Source: an uncultured bacterium (GTDB lineage: Bacteria > Cyanobacteriota > Vampirovibrionia > Gastranaerophilales > Gastranaerophilaceae). Taken from it: 64,000 bases of DNA. The translations under genes and the position numbers were made by a program. The DNA lies in the NCBI GenBank assembly GCA_905215335.1, contig CAJMPQ010000007.1, positions 14,672 to 78,671 on the forward strand, written 5' to 3'. This document shows positions 53,513 through 62,734 of the stretch, piece after piece (the first letter of the stretch is position 1; each line of letters starts with the position of its first letter). Under the pieces are notes generated by a model. It was not told the origin of the DNA and ran no database searches. It saw only the letters and a program-made list of their open reading frames with translations.

Positions 53513-54967
53513 ATGGAATATATAGAAAACAAAGAATTAGAGAAAAAAGAAGTTAAAGGCATATTTACAGATATGATAAAATATGCACCATCTAAATTGT
53601 GTGGAATGCTTGGAAATGTTATTACAGTTCCAATTTATACAAGCCTTTTCACAACCGAACAATATGGACTATATACAATATCTATAGCTATGCTATCTTT
53701 TCTTTGTATTATATTTTCAGATTGGGTTGGTCTATCAGGTCTAAGATTTTTTAGACATCACCAAATTTCAGAAGACTTACCAAAATATTTAACAACATTA
53801 GTTACTATCTTAACAATAAATTTAGTATTAATGTTTGCTATATCATTCATCTTTAAAGATAACTTATATGAATTTTTCCATGTTCCTTTCAAATACTTTT
53901 TAGCAGTACTTGTATTGATTATTCCTGTTTCAATTAGAGCTCTGCTATCACAACTTTTAAGAGCACAGTTAAAATCAATCTCGTACACACTTACAACTAT
54001 AGTTAATCAATTTGCAACAATATTTTTAGCAGTATTTTTTGCCAAATTCTTTAATCTAGGTGCAGCCTCAATTCTTTTAGGTATGGGTGTATCAATATCA
54101 TTAATAGACATACTTTTACTATATCAAAGTGAAATATTGAAAGTTTTTAAATTCCAAAAAATAGAATGGAAATTCATTTTACCAATCATTAAATACGGAA
54201 TTCCAATCGCAGCAACATCTTTAAGTGCTTGGATTATTACTCAAAGTAATAAATTCATTATGAATAGTATAAGTGGATTTTCAAAAGCAGCTCTCGTTGG
54301 AGTTGGTTATGGTTTAACATTACCAATTCTAATGACATTATTTGCAATGATTACAGTTGCGGCAATTCCAAGAATAATAAACTTATACGAAGCAAAAATA
54401 GACGTTAGACCAATAATCTCACGTTTCTTAAGTTACTATGTATTAGTTTCACTTCCGGTAATTACAGTAATGTCAATCTATAATGTTGACTATACTCATT
54501 TATTTACAAATGCAAAATTTTACGAAGCAAGCAAACTTGTGCCTTATTTTTCATTTGGAGTATTTTTCTTAGCAATGGCAGACTACACAACATTACAATA
54601 TCACTTAGCAAACAAAACTCATATTGAATTTATCATTAAATTAATTTCAGGAGTTGTTGGTGTTGCATTAAATATCATCTTAATTCCAAAAATGGGATTA
54701 GATGGTGTAGGTCTAGCTACATTTGCTGCGAACTTCTTATATTTTCTATTAAGTGTAATTATTGTAATTCCAAACTTAAATTTATATTTCCCTAAAAATA
54801 CAACATTAAGAATTATATTATCTGCAATACCAACAGGTATATTATTCTTCTTATTTAAAGAATTCGGAGGAATCGTACCTGGCAGCATACAAATGATTAG
54901 TATATTATTCGTATTTTATATTTGCTACTATATAATTCATAAACAATTCGTAAAAAACTCTGATTAA
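53513..54967 (+). CDS. Polysaccharide flippase (Wzx/MATE-like)
   Basis: The 484-residue product has 12-14 hydrophobic helices and belongs to the oligosaccharide flippase branch of the MOP superfamily, which moves undecaprenyl-linked sugar units across the inner membrane. Typical features are the N-terminal KYAPSKLCGMLGNVITVPIYTSLF with EQYGLYT after it, and GLTLPILMTLFAMITVAAIPRI in the middle. Basic loops orient the N-terminus inside. The gene follows rimO by 17 bases and stands just before the adhesin region, but polymerase and transferase genes are not next to it. Confidence 0.88.
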   Translation: MEYIENKELEKKEVKGIFTDMIKYAPSKLCGMLGNVITVPIYTSLFTTEQYGLYTISIAMLSFLCIIFSDWVGLSGLRFFRHHQISEDLPKYLTTLVTILTINLVLMFAISFIFKDNLYEFFHVPFKYFLAVLVLIIPVSIRALLSQLLRAQLKSISYTLTTIVNQFATIFLAVFFAKFFNLGAASILLGMGVSISLIDILLLYQSEILKVFKFQKIEWKFILPIIKYGIPIAATSLSAWIITQSNKFIMNSISGFSKAALVGVGYGLTLPILMTLFAMITVAAIPRIINLYEAKIDVRPIISRFLSYYVLVSLPVITVMSIYNVDYTHLFTNAKFYEASKLVPYFSFGVFFLAMADYTTLQYHLANKTHIEFIIKLISGVVGVALNIILIPKMGLDGVGLATFAANFLYFLLSVIIVIPNLNLYFPKNTTLRIILSAIPTGILFFLFKEFGGIVPGSIQMISILFVFYICYYIIHKQFVKNSD

Positions 54968-55045
54968 TAAAACTTAATAAACTATCATTTTATAGCAATA
55001 ATATATATTTATAAACGTTGAAATAAAAAGAAATAGGGAAAAAGC

Positions 55046-55077
55046 ATGGCTTAAAAAAAAGTAATAAACTAAGCCAT
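55046..55077 (+). other. Hairpin with a two-codon reading frame in the adhesin-1 upstream region
   Basis: In the 198-base gap before the first adhesin gene, ATGGCTTA (55046-55053) pairs with TAAGCCAT (55070-55077). The left arm is ATG-GCT-TAA, 7 bases after AGGG. It is reported for its form only. It lies upstream of a possible -10 TATAAT at 55144-55149, so it may not be in the adhesin mRNA. The rest of the gap shows nothing else. Confidence 0.3.
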
Positions 55078-55165
55078 TTCACTTTGGTCTTGTTACAATA
55101 AGATATATACTTTATTAAATATCGAATAATATATTACTTCTTATATAATGAAAGGGATAATTGGA

Positions 55166-58100
55166 ATGAATAGTAGCAGGAAAATACAAAAAAGGATTGT
55201 TGCCTCAGCTCTTACAGCATTATTTGTAATACAACAATCAATGTTATTGTCAGCATCCGGCAGTGAAATTTCCGGCATAAATGGTAACAATGGTGTATTT
55301 GATATCCACCCGGGAGCAATTATTCCTGGCACAGATATTGGTTATAGAAAATACGAAAATTTTATACTTGATAAAAACGATATTGCAAACCTAATCTACA
55401 AATATGGAGCAGATAACATTGAAACCTTCATAAACCTTGTAGATAATAAAATCAATGTTAACGGTATTGTAAATTCAATGAGAGACGGAAACTTCTACAA
55501 CGGAAAAGCCATCTTTGTTTCTCCAAACGGTATGGTTGTAGGAGCTTCTGGGGTTCTTAATGTTGGTTCTCTTGGAATTTACACCCCAACAGACGTTACA
55601 TATGAAAGATACAAAAACAATCCTAGTGGGGATTTAACAGCATTATTAAATTCAAATAGTGGTAAAGAGGTTACAATCAATGGTAAAGTTTTAGCAGCTA
55701 ACGATGTAACTCTTCAAGGTGGTAAAATCACTGTTGGAAAAGGTGGTGGAGTTATTGCTGGTATCAACGAAGGTAAAATGTTAGCAATGAACTCTCATAG
55801 CCAAGCTGATATTTTATTTAACCAATTAGTTAATACAGATAATATCAATACTGGCAATTCATTTGCTAGTAGCAACGGCAATATTTACATCAAAGCAAAC
55901 CAAAGAATTGACAATGCTGGAGTTGATATTTCAGGTACAGTGAAAAACTTTGGAAAAGGTAACACTGAAATCAGAAGTACCGGTATAGATGGTATTAAAA
56001 TCGCAGGTACTGTATCTAACGCAAATGGTTTACTAAAAGTAAATAACAACTGGGGCGATGTAAACATTTCAGGTGATGTTAAAAATAACGGAACAACTCA
56101 AATATTTAACGTTCCTGGAGAAGGCACAGTTAAATTTACAGTTAATGGTCAAGAATATTCATATACATTAGACAAAAACTCTGGAATTAATATAACTGGT
56201 AACATCGATACTAAAGGTGATTTAACAATTAATAATACTGGTGAAAAAGGTATTCTTATTTCAGGAAATGTTAACCATGACGGAAATTCATCAGTTCAAA
56301 ACGGCTACCTTAAAAACAGCAAAAACAATACCGCAGGTTTAAATATCACAGGAACATTCAATACAACTGGTGATGCTAAATTTGTTAACACTGCTGATGG
56401 TGTTGATGGTATGAACATCTCTGGTAAAGTTACTTCCGGGGGTACTGCTACTTTTGAAAACGCTGGTAAAGCTGGATTAAATCTTAAAGATTCTGGTAGC
56501 ATCTCTGCTAAAGATGTTAATATGATTAACACTGGTAATGATGGTATAAATATCGATTCTAACGCTAGAGTTAACTCTACTAATAACACTTCTATTGATA
56601 ACAACTCTGTTGGTGGGGTTAATGTTAAAGGTTTAGTTAACGCGCAAAATAATTTAACTGTTAAATCTGTTAACGGAAATGTTGTTATCGGGGACAATTC
56701 TTCTAACAACAATTATTTAACTGCTAATAATGATGTTAACATTACGGTTAACAATGGTAGCATTCTTAACTATGGTGTTGAAAAAACTCTTATCAATGCT
56801 GGCGGCGATTTAACTATGGACGTTACTGACGGTACTATCGGAGAACTTTCTCAACAAGCTGGATGCTCTGGTACTGGTTGCATTGGTATTGGACCTAAAG
56901 AACAAGGGGCTAGAGACTTTACTAAATCTATTAACGCTAACGTTAAAGGTAAAGTTAAAGCTACTACTACTAAAGCTACTAAACCGGATGAACTTGTTAT
57001 CAATTTCGCGGCAATTGATTCTGATATGAATATTGATCACATCAAAGCTGATGGTAGAGTTATTCTTACTGTTGATGATGATTTCGGTAACAATAACAAT
57101 GGTACTCGTTACAATATGGTAAATGCTTCTACTGATCCTTCTAAAGCTAACGTTGAAGGTTGGGGCGTTTCTCTTATCGCTAACGGTAGCATTGGCGATA
57201 AAGGCAACAAAGTTACTTTCAACCAAACTGATGGTGAAAACTACAGTATGGATGCTTTAGCTAATGAAAACATTAACTTAAAAGCACTTGATGATAAATA
57301 TACTGTTAACAACGTTGGTACTATGATTGCCAGAGAAGGTGATATCAATGTTGAATTCAGTGGTAATACTCACATCAATAACATTACTGCTGAAGGTGAT
57401 ATTACTGCTATCACTAGAGGTAAAAACTTAACTATCGATAATCTTGGACACATCGAAGATTCTGCTGTTACTCCGTCTGACTACTTCGGTGAAAGACCTG
57501 ATGGTTGGACTGCTGATGGTGGTTATGATGTGGAAGATCATATGCACGAAGTTTTACCTAATAATGTTACTCTAAAAGCTTTAGACATTAACAAAAACAT
57601 TAGAACTGATGGTGTTGATGTTGATGGATACTATGCATATGCGGATTCTACTGTTAGAGTTAACAATGCTGTTTTAGACAAAGGTAAATTAGACATTACT
57701 GCTGATAACGTTTATGCTAACGGTATTGCGGCTCACTTCAATAAAGATGGATTCTCTAAAGAAGTTGATAATTCTACTAATAAAGTTAAAGGTACTGTAG
57801 ACGGTGTTGATGGTATTCCTACAGCACACGCAGTTAGACCGGATGACGTTACTGATATTGGCAGAGATGAACATGAACGTAATTACTATTACCCTGAAGG
57901 GGATGGTGACGGTACATTCAATGGTGAAGATTCTAATGTTGACCCGGATGACGGTGTAGTTGATTCTACTCCTCTTGAAATGCCTGATGAACCTGCTGAT
58001 ACAGATACTGATACTGACGTAGATACAGATACTGATACAGACACAGACACTGATACTGATACAGACACTGATACAGATACAGATACTGATACAGATACTG

Positions 58101-58915
58101 ATACAGATACTGATACTGATACAGATACTGATACAGATACTGATACTGATACTGATACTGATACAGATACAGATACAGACACAGACACAGACACAGACAC
58201 AGACACAGACACTGACACAGATACAGATACTGATACTGACACAGACACAGACACAGACACAGACACAGATACAGATACAGATACTGACACAGATACTGAT
58301 ACAGACACTGATACAGACACAGACACAGACACAGATACTGATACTGATACAGATACTGATACTGATACTGATACTGATACTGATACTGACACAGATACAG
58401 ACACAGATACAGATACAGATACAGATACAGACACAGACACAGACACAGACACAGATACTGATACTGATACTGATACTGATACTGATACTGATGATGACAA
58501 CATCAATGGAAGTATTACATATATTCAAAGAAAAATCATTGATAACAGTGTACCAGCAATAGATAAACGTCAATTTATGAGATATCAAGTTGCCGATAAC
58601 AAAAATCCTATTGCAATTGAACAAACTAACGGTGTAAAATCTTTACTTGATGTATCTAGAGGTGGAATTTCTGTAACTCACAATAACGAATTAAAAGTTG
58701 GAGATATAGTTCCAGTTCATATAGCATATGGCGGATTAGATATTAAAGCTGACGTAAAAGTTGTTTCTGCAACAACAAACAGAGCTGGTGGAGAATTTAT
58801 AAACTTAGACCAAGCAACAGCTAATAAAGTTCTTTATATGAATATGATTTTAGAAGACTTAAATAGCACTGCAAACAATATCATTCCAACAAATTCACTA
58901 TCAAACAATAACTAA
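55166..58915 (+). CDS. Filamentous-haemagglutinin-like exoprotein 1 with Asp-Thr stalk and C-terminal PilZ-like domain
   Basis: The product has 1249 residues. Order: a signal peptide (basic RKIQKR, hydrophobic ALTALFVIQQ, cleavage near SASG|SE), then a haemagglutination/two-partner-secretion-type domain (about 35-165; GKAIFVSPNGMVVGASG). Beta-helix-like repeats (about 165-940) follow, rich in Asn, Gly, Asp and Thr, then an Asp-Thr stalk of about 165 residues (945-1109). A PilZ-like domain (about 1130-1240) ends it, with RQFMR at 1135-1139 and DVSRGG at 1162-1167. The start at 55166 aligns with the paralog and has AAAGGG upstream. An ATG at 55148 overlaps TATAAT. The middle is identical in DNA to exoprotein 2. 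No TpsB-type transporter is in the window. Surface adhesion is inferred. Confidence 0.88.
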   Translation: MNSSRKIQKRIVASALTALFVIQQSMLLSASGSEISGINGNNGVFDIHPGAIIPGTDIGYRKYENFILDKNDIANLIYKYGADNIETFINLVDNKINVNGIVNSMRDGNFYNGKAIFVSPNGMVVGASGVLNVGSLGIYTPTDVTYERYKNNPSGDLTALLNSNSGKEVTINGKVLAANDVTLQGGKITVGKGGGVIAGINEGKMLAMNSHSQADILFNQLVNTDNINTGNSFASSNGNIYIKANQRIDNAGVDISGTVKNFGKGNTEIRSTGIDGIKIAGTVSNANGLLKVNNNWGDVNISGDVKNNGTTQIFNVPGEGTVKFTVNGQEYSYTLDKNSGINITGNIDTKGDLTINNTGEKGILISGNVNHDGNSSVQNGYLKNSKNNTAGLNITGTFNTTGDAKFVNTADGVDGMNISGKVTSGGTATFENAGKAGLNLKDSGSISAKDVNMINTGNDGINIDSNARVNSTNNTSIDNNSVGGVNVKGLVNAQNNLTVKSVNGNVVIGDNSSNNNYLTANNDVNITVNNGSILNYGVEKTLINAGGDLTMDVTDGTIGELSQQAGCSGTGCIGIGPKEQGARDFTKSINANVKGKVKATTTKATKPDELVINFAAIDSDMNIDHIKADGRVILTVDDDFGNNNNGTRYNMVNASTDPSKANVEGWGVSLIANGSIGDKGNKVTFNQTDGENYSMDALANENINLKALDDKYTVNNVGTMIAREGDINVEFSGNTHINNITAEGDITAITRGKNLTIDNLGHIEDSAVTPSDYFGERPDGWTADGGYDVEDHMHEVLPNNVTLKALDINKNIRTDGVDVDGYYAYADSTVRVNNAVLDKGKLDITADNVYANGIAAHFNKDGFSKEVDNSTNKVKGTVDGVDGIPTAHAVRPDDVTDIGRDEHERNYYYPEGDGDGTFNGEDSNVDPDDGVVDSTPLEMPDEPADTDTDTDVDTDTDTDTDTDTDTDTDTDTDTDTDTDTDTDTDTDTDTDTDTDTDTDTDTDTDTDTDTDTDTDTDTDTDTDTDTDTDTDTDTDTDTDTDTDTDTDTDTDTDTDTDTDTDTDTDTDTDTDTDTDTDTDTDTDTDTDTDTDTDTDTDTDTDTDTDTDTDDDNINGSITYIQRKIIDNSVPAIDKRQFMRYQVADNKNPIAIEQTNGVKSLLDVSRGGISVTHNNELKVGDIVPVHIAYGGLDIKADVKVVSATTNRAGGEFINLDQATANKVLYMNMILEDLNSTANNIIPTNSLSNNN
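56343..58050 (+). repeat. 1708-bp block identical to 60262-61969 (copy 1)
   Basis: By direct reading this segment matches the other copy base for base at a constant offset of 3919, ending within the Asp-Thr tract. The flanking parts of the two genes are only similar. Codons here favour ACT and GCT, whereas flanks use more ACA and GCA. Confidence 0.88.
57998..58492 (+). repeat. Asp-Thr hexanucleotide repeat tract, long form
   Basis: About 82 units of GAY-ACW (GAT or GAC, then ACA or ACT), with one GTA (Val) near the start, encode an alternating Asp-Thr stalk of 165 residues. The 6-base period keeps any length change in frame. Confidence 0.95.
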
Positions 58916-58940
58916 ATAAAATTTAATAATGTAAAAATAA

Positions 58941-58975
58941 AAAAAAGGAGATTGAGCAATTCAATCTCCTTTTTT
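58941..58975 (+). terminator. Terminator after exoprotein 1
   Basis: A perfect 15-bp stem (58941-58955 with 58961-58975) ends in T6. The 217-base gap to the next gene otherwise holds AT-rich promoter-like DNA. Confidence 0.9.
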
Positions 58976-59132
58976 AATTAAGAATTGTAAAATTTTACAA
59001 ACATTTGTTACAAAAAGCTGAATATTTCAAAATAAAAACCGTTTATTAATACATATAGTATATATACAACATGCTTTGGAAAAGACAAAACTCGAAATAA
59101 ATAAAATAAACATAAATATGAAAGGATAGACA

Positions 59133-62100
59133 ATGACGAGACAAAGTAGAAAAGTTTCAAAAAGAGTAATAGCCTCTTTATTGACAGGTGTATTTATCAT
59201 CCAACAAACAATGACTTTAAGCGTCGTTGCTAGTGAAATTTCTGGAATAACCTCCGGAGGTCATGGAACTTTCAATATCGATCCTAGTAAAGTTGTTGGG
59301 GATATTGGTTTTAGACAATACGCTCAATTTATACTAGATAAAGGCGATGTCGCAAACTTAAACTATAATAATATCGAAACATTTGTAAACATGGTTGATA
59401 GCAAAATTAATATCAACGGTGTTGTAAACTCTATGAGAAATAGTAATTTCTACAACGGAAAAGCTGTATTTATTTCTCCAAATGGTATGGTTGTAGGAGC
59501 ATCTGGTGTTCTTAATGTTGGTTCACTTGGTGCATATACTCCATCTCAAGCTTCATATAATAAATTAACTGCAACTCCAAACGAAAGCAATCTTAATGCA
59601 ATTGTTAATGGAGTAAACACAGGTGAAATAACAATTAATGGTAAAGTTATTACAGCTGGAGATGTAGATTTAAAAGGTGGTCAAGTTACAGTTGGTAACA
59701 CTGGCGGAATTATGGCTGGTGTTAACGAAAGTAAAATGACAAAATTCGATAGCGAAACTCAAGCTAATGCATTATTTGACCAACTTGTAAATACTGACAA
59801 CTTAAATACAGGTAACGCATTTGCAAGCAATAAAGATGGTCAAATTGTTATTAGATCATCTACAGGTACTGATATTGCCGGAAAAGTTAAAAACTTTTCA
59901 ACAGGTGACAATAGCCAAATTAAAATAATGAATATTAATGATGCTACTGGCGGAATTAATATTTCAGGCGAAGTTGCTAACGCAAAAGGAACTTTACAAT
60001 TAAATAACAATGAAGGTGATTTAACTGTAAACGGAACTTTAAAAAACAATGGAACTACAAGAATTTACAATACAATTGGTCAAAGTGAAGGTAACAATTC
60101 AAAATTGATAATTGGTGGTACTGTTGATACTCAAGGAACTTTAGAAATCAATAATACCGGTGCAAACGGAATGTTAATTTCCGGAAATATTGATCACGGT
60201 GGAAATGCATCTGTTCAAAATGGTTATTTGGATAATAGCAAAAACCAAACAGCTGCAATGGATATCACAGGAACATTCAATACAACTGGTGATGCTAAAT
60301 TTGTTAACACTGCTGATGGTGTTGATGGTATGAACATCTCTGGTAAAGTTACTTCCGGGGGTACTGCTACTTTTGAAAACGCTGGTAAAGCTGGATTAAA
60401 TCTTAAAGATTCTGGTAGCATCTCTGCTAAAGATGTTAATATGATTAACACTGGTAATGATGGTATAAATATCGATTCTAACGCTAGAGTTAACTCTACT
60501 AATAACACTTCTATTGATAACAACTCTGTTGGTGGGGTTAATGTTAAAGGTTTAGTTAACGCGCAAAATAATTTAACTGTTAAATCTGTTAACGGAAATG
60601 TTGTTATCGGGGACAATTCTTCTAACAACAATTATTTAACTGCTAATAATGATGTTAACATTACGGTTAACAATGGTAGCATTCTTAACTATGGTGTTGA
60701 AAAAACTCTTATCAATGCTGGCGGCGATTTAACTATGGACGTTACTGACGGTACTATCGGAGAACTTTCTCAACAAGCTGGATGCTCTGGTACTGGTTGC
60801 ATTGGTATTGGACCTAAAGAACAAGGGGCTAGAGACTTTACTAAATCTATTAACGCTAACGTTAAAGGTAAAGTTAAAGCTACTACTACTAAAGCTACTA
60901 AACCGGATGAACTTGTTATCAATTTCGCGGCAATTGATTCTGATATGAATATTGATCACATCAAAGCTGATGGTAGAGTTATTCTTACTGTTGATGATGA
61001 TTTCGGTAACAATAACAATGGTACTCGTTACAATATGGTAAATGCTTCTACTGATCCTTCTAAAGCTAACGTTGAAGGTTGGGGCGTTTCTCTTATCGCT
61101 AACGGTAGCATTGGCGATAAAGGCAACAAAGTTACTTTCAACCAAACTGATGGTGAAAACTACAGTATGGATGCTTTAGCTAATGAAAACATTAACTTAA
61201 AAGCACTTGATGATAAATATACTGTTAACAACGTTGGTACTATGATTGCCAGAGAAGGTGATATCAATGTTGAATTCAGTGGTAATACTCACATCAATAA
61301 CATTACTGCTGAAGGTGATATTACTGCTATCACTAGAGGTAAAAACTTAACTATCGATAATCTTGGACACATCGAAGATTCTGCTGTTACTCCGTCTGAC
61401 TACTTCGGTGAAAGACCTGATGGTTGGACTGCTGATGGTGGTTATGATGTGGAAGATCATATGCACGAAGTTTTACCTAATAATGTTACTCTAAAAGCTT
61501 TAGACATTAACAAAAACATTAGAACTGATGGTGTTGATGTTGATGGATACTATGCATATGCGGATTCTACTGTTAGAGTTAACAATGCTGTTTTAGACAA
61601 AGGTAAATTAGACATTACTGCTGATAACGTTTATGCTAACGGTATTGCGGCTCACTTCAATAAAGATGGATTCTCTAAAGAAGTTGATAATTCTACTAAT
61701 AAAGTTAAAGGTACTGTAGACGGTGTTGATGGTATTCCTACAGCACACGCAGTTAGACCGGATGACGTTACTGATATTGGCAGAGATGAACATGAACGTA
61801 ATTACTATTACCCTGAAGGGGATGGTGACGGTACATTCAATGGTGAAGATTCTAATGTTGACCCGGATGACGGTGTAGTTGATTCTACTCCTCTTGAAAT
61901 GCCTGATGAACCTGCTGATACAGATACTGATACTGACGTAGATACAGATACTGATACAGACACAGACACAGATACTGACACAGATACAGATACAGATACA
62001 GATACAGATACTGATACTGATACAGATACAGATACTGATACAGATACTGATACTGATACAGACACAGACACAGACACAGACACAGACACAGACACAGACA

Positions 62101-62570
62101 CAGACACAGATACTGACACAGATACTGACACAGATACTGATACAGATACTGATACAGATACTGATGACGATATTATCGTACCTGATGCTGATGGAAGTTT
62201 AACATTCATTCAAAAGAAACTCGATGACAATGATGTTGATTCTATCGACAAACGTCAATATATGAGATTTAACGTTGCAGACAGTACAAAACCTGTTATG
62301 TTAGAAAGATCAAACAATATTGATAGTTTAATTGATATATCTAGAGGTGGTATTGCAGTTAAACACAACAACAACCTTAAAGTTGGAGATGTAATCCCAG
62401 TACACCTAACTTACGGAGATTTAGATATTCAAGCTGATGTCAAAGTTGTTTCAGCAAGCACAAACCGAGCTGGAGCTGAGTTTATAAACATTGACCAAGC
62501 AACAGCAAACAAACTTCTATATTTAAATATCTTATTAGAAGACGCAAATAACATATCATTTAATCCATAA
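59133..62570 (+). CDS. Filamentous-haemagglutinin-like exoprotein 2 with Asp-Thr stalk and C-terminal PilZ-like domain
   Basis: The product has 1145 residues with the same order as exoprotein 1: a signal peptide (RKVSKRVIASLLTGVF, cleavage near VVA|SE), a haemagglutination/TPS-like domain (about 30-160; GKAVFISPNGMVVGASG), beta-helix-like repeats to about 928, an Asp-Thr stalk of 83 residues (929-1011), and a PilZ-like domain (about 1035-1140) with RQYMR at 1041-1045 and DISRGG at 1068-1073. Residues about 377 to 945 are identical to exoprotein 1. The stalk is almost exactly half as long. AAAGGA lies 7 bases before the ATG. It is a separate transcription unit between two terminators. The role in adhesion and the meaning of PilZ outside the cell are open. 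Confidence 0.88.
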   Translation: MTRQSRKVSKRVIASLLTGVFIIQQTMTLSVVASEISGITSGGHGTFNIDPSKVVGDIGFRQYAQFILDKGDVANLNYNNIETFVNMVDSKININGVVNSMRNSNFYNGKAVFISPNGMVVGASGVLNVGSLGAYTPSQASYNKLTATPNESNLNAIVNGVNTGEITINGKVITAGDVDLKGGQVTVGNTGGIMAGVNESKMTKFDSETQANALFDQLVNTDNLNTGNAFASNKDGQIVIRSSTGTDIAGKVKNFSTGDNSQIKIMNINDATGGINISGEVANAKGTLQLNNNEGDLTVNGTLKNNGTTRIYNTIGQSEGNNSKLIIGGTVDTQGTLEINNTGANGMLISGNIDHGGNASVQNGYLDNSKNQTAAMDITGTFNTTGDAKFVNTADGVDGMNISGKVTSGGTATFENAGKAGLNLKDSGSISAKDVNMINTGNDGINIDSNARVNSTNNTSIDNNSVGGVNVKGLVNAQNNLTVKSVNGNVVIGDNSSNNNYLTANNDVNITVNNGSILNYGVEKTLINAGGDLTMDVTDGTIGELSQQAGCSGTGCIGIGPKEQGARDFTKSINANVKGKVKATTTKATKPDELVINFAAIDSDMNIDHIKADGRVILTVDDDFGNNNNGTRYNMVNASTDPSKANVEGWGVSLIANGSIGDKGNKVTFNQTDGENYSMDALANENINLKALDDKYTVNNVGTMIAREGDINVEFSGNTHINNITAEGDITAITRGKNLTIDNLGHIEDSAVTPSDYFGERPDGWTADGGYDVEDHMHEVLPNNVTLKALDINKNIRTDGVDVDGYYAYADSTVRVNNAVLDKGKLDITADNVYANGIAAHFNKDGFSKEVDNSTNKVKGTVDGVDGIPTAHAVRPDDVTDIGRDEHERNYYYPEGDGDGTFNGEDSNVDPDDGVVDSTPLEMPDEPADTDTDTDVDTDTDTDTDTDTDTDTDTDTDTDTDTDTDTDTDTDTDTDTDTDTDTDTDTDTDTDTDTDTDTDTDTDTDTDTDTDDDIIVPDADGSLTFIQKKLDDNDVDSIDKRQYMRFNVADSTKPVMLERSNNIDSLIDISRGGIAVKHNNNLKVGDVIPVHLTYGDLDIQADVKVVSASTNRAGAEFINIDQATANKLLYLNILLEDANNISFNP
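60262..61969 (+). repeat. 1708-bp block identical to 56343-58050 (copy 2)
   Basis: The second copy of the shared block in the paralogous exoprotein gene. The left boundary is abrupt at ATCACAGGAACATTC, and the right boundary falls inside the Asp-Thr tract. Confidence 0.88.
61917..62165 (+). repeat. Asp-Thr hexanucleotide repeat tract, short form
   Basis: About 41 units of GAY-ACW encode 83 residues. It differs from the long form by 246 bases, exactly 41 units, and by a different order of synonymous units after the first 53 bases. Confidence 0.95.
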
Positions 62571-62585
62571 CTAGATTAAATATAC

Positions 62586-62621
62586 AAAAAAGCCTTATAA
62601 CGAATGTTATAAGGCTTTTTT
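62586..62621 (+). terminator. Terminator after exoprotein 2
   Basis: A perfect 16-bp stem (62586-62601 with 62606-62621) with a GAAT loop ends in T6. Confidence 0.92.
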
Positions 62622-62734
62622 TATTGTAAAAATATTTTGATAAATTTTCACAAATAGTTAAAATAAAAGCTTTAATAAATACAATTAATATTAAGGGGAA
62701 AATAAGTAATCATACATTCTAACAACAAAATAAG

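Noticed and set aside
55148..55165. ATG at 55148 as start of exoprotein 1
   Set aside because: It overlaps a TATAAT box, has no ribosome-binding site, and the paralog's start aligns with 55166.
57689..58624. Long minus-strand frames through the Asp-Thr tract (Ser-Val and Ile-Cys rich)
   Set aside because: They are translations of a 6-base repeat in other frames, with no ribosome-binding site or domain, and they reappear at the same place in the second copy.
57998..62165. Repeat arrays as CRISPR
   Set aside because: The units are 6 bases long, contiguous without spacers, and in frame within coding sequence.
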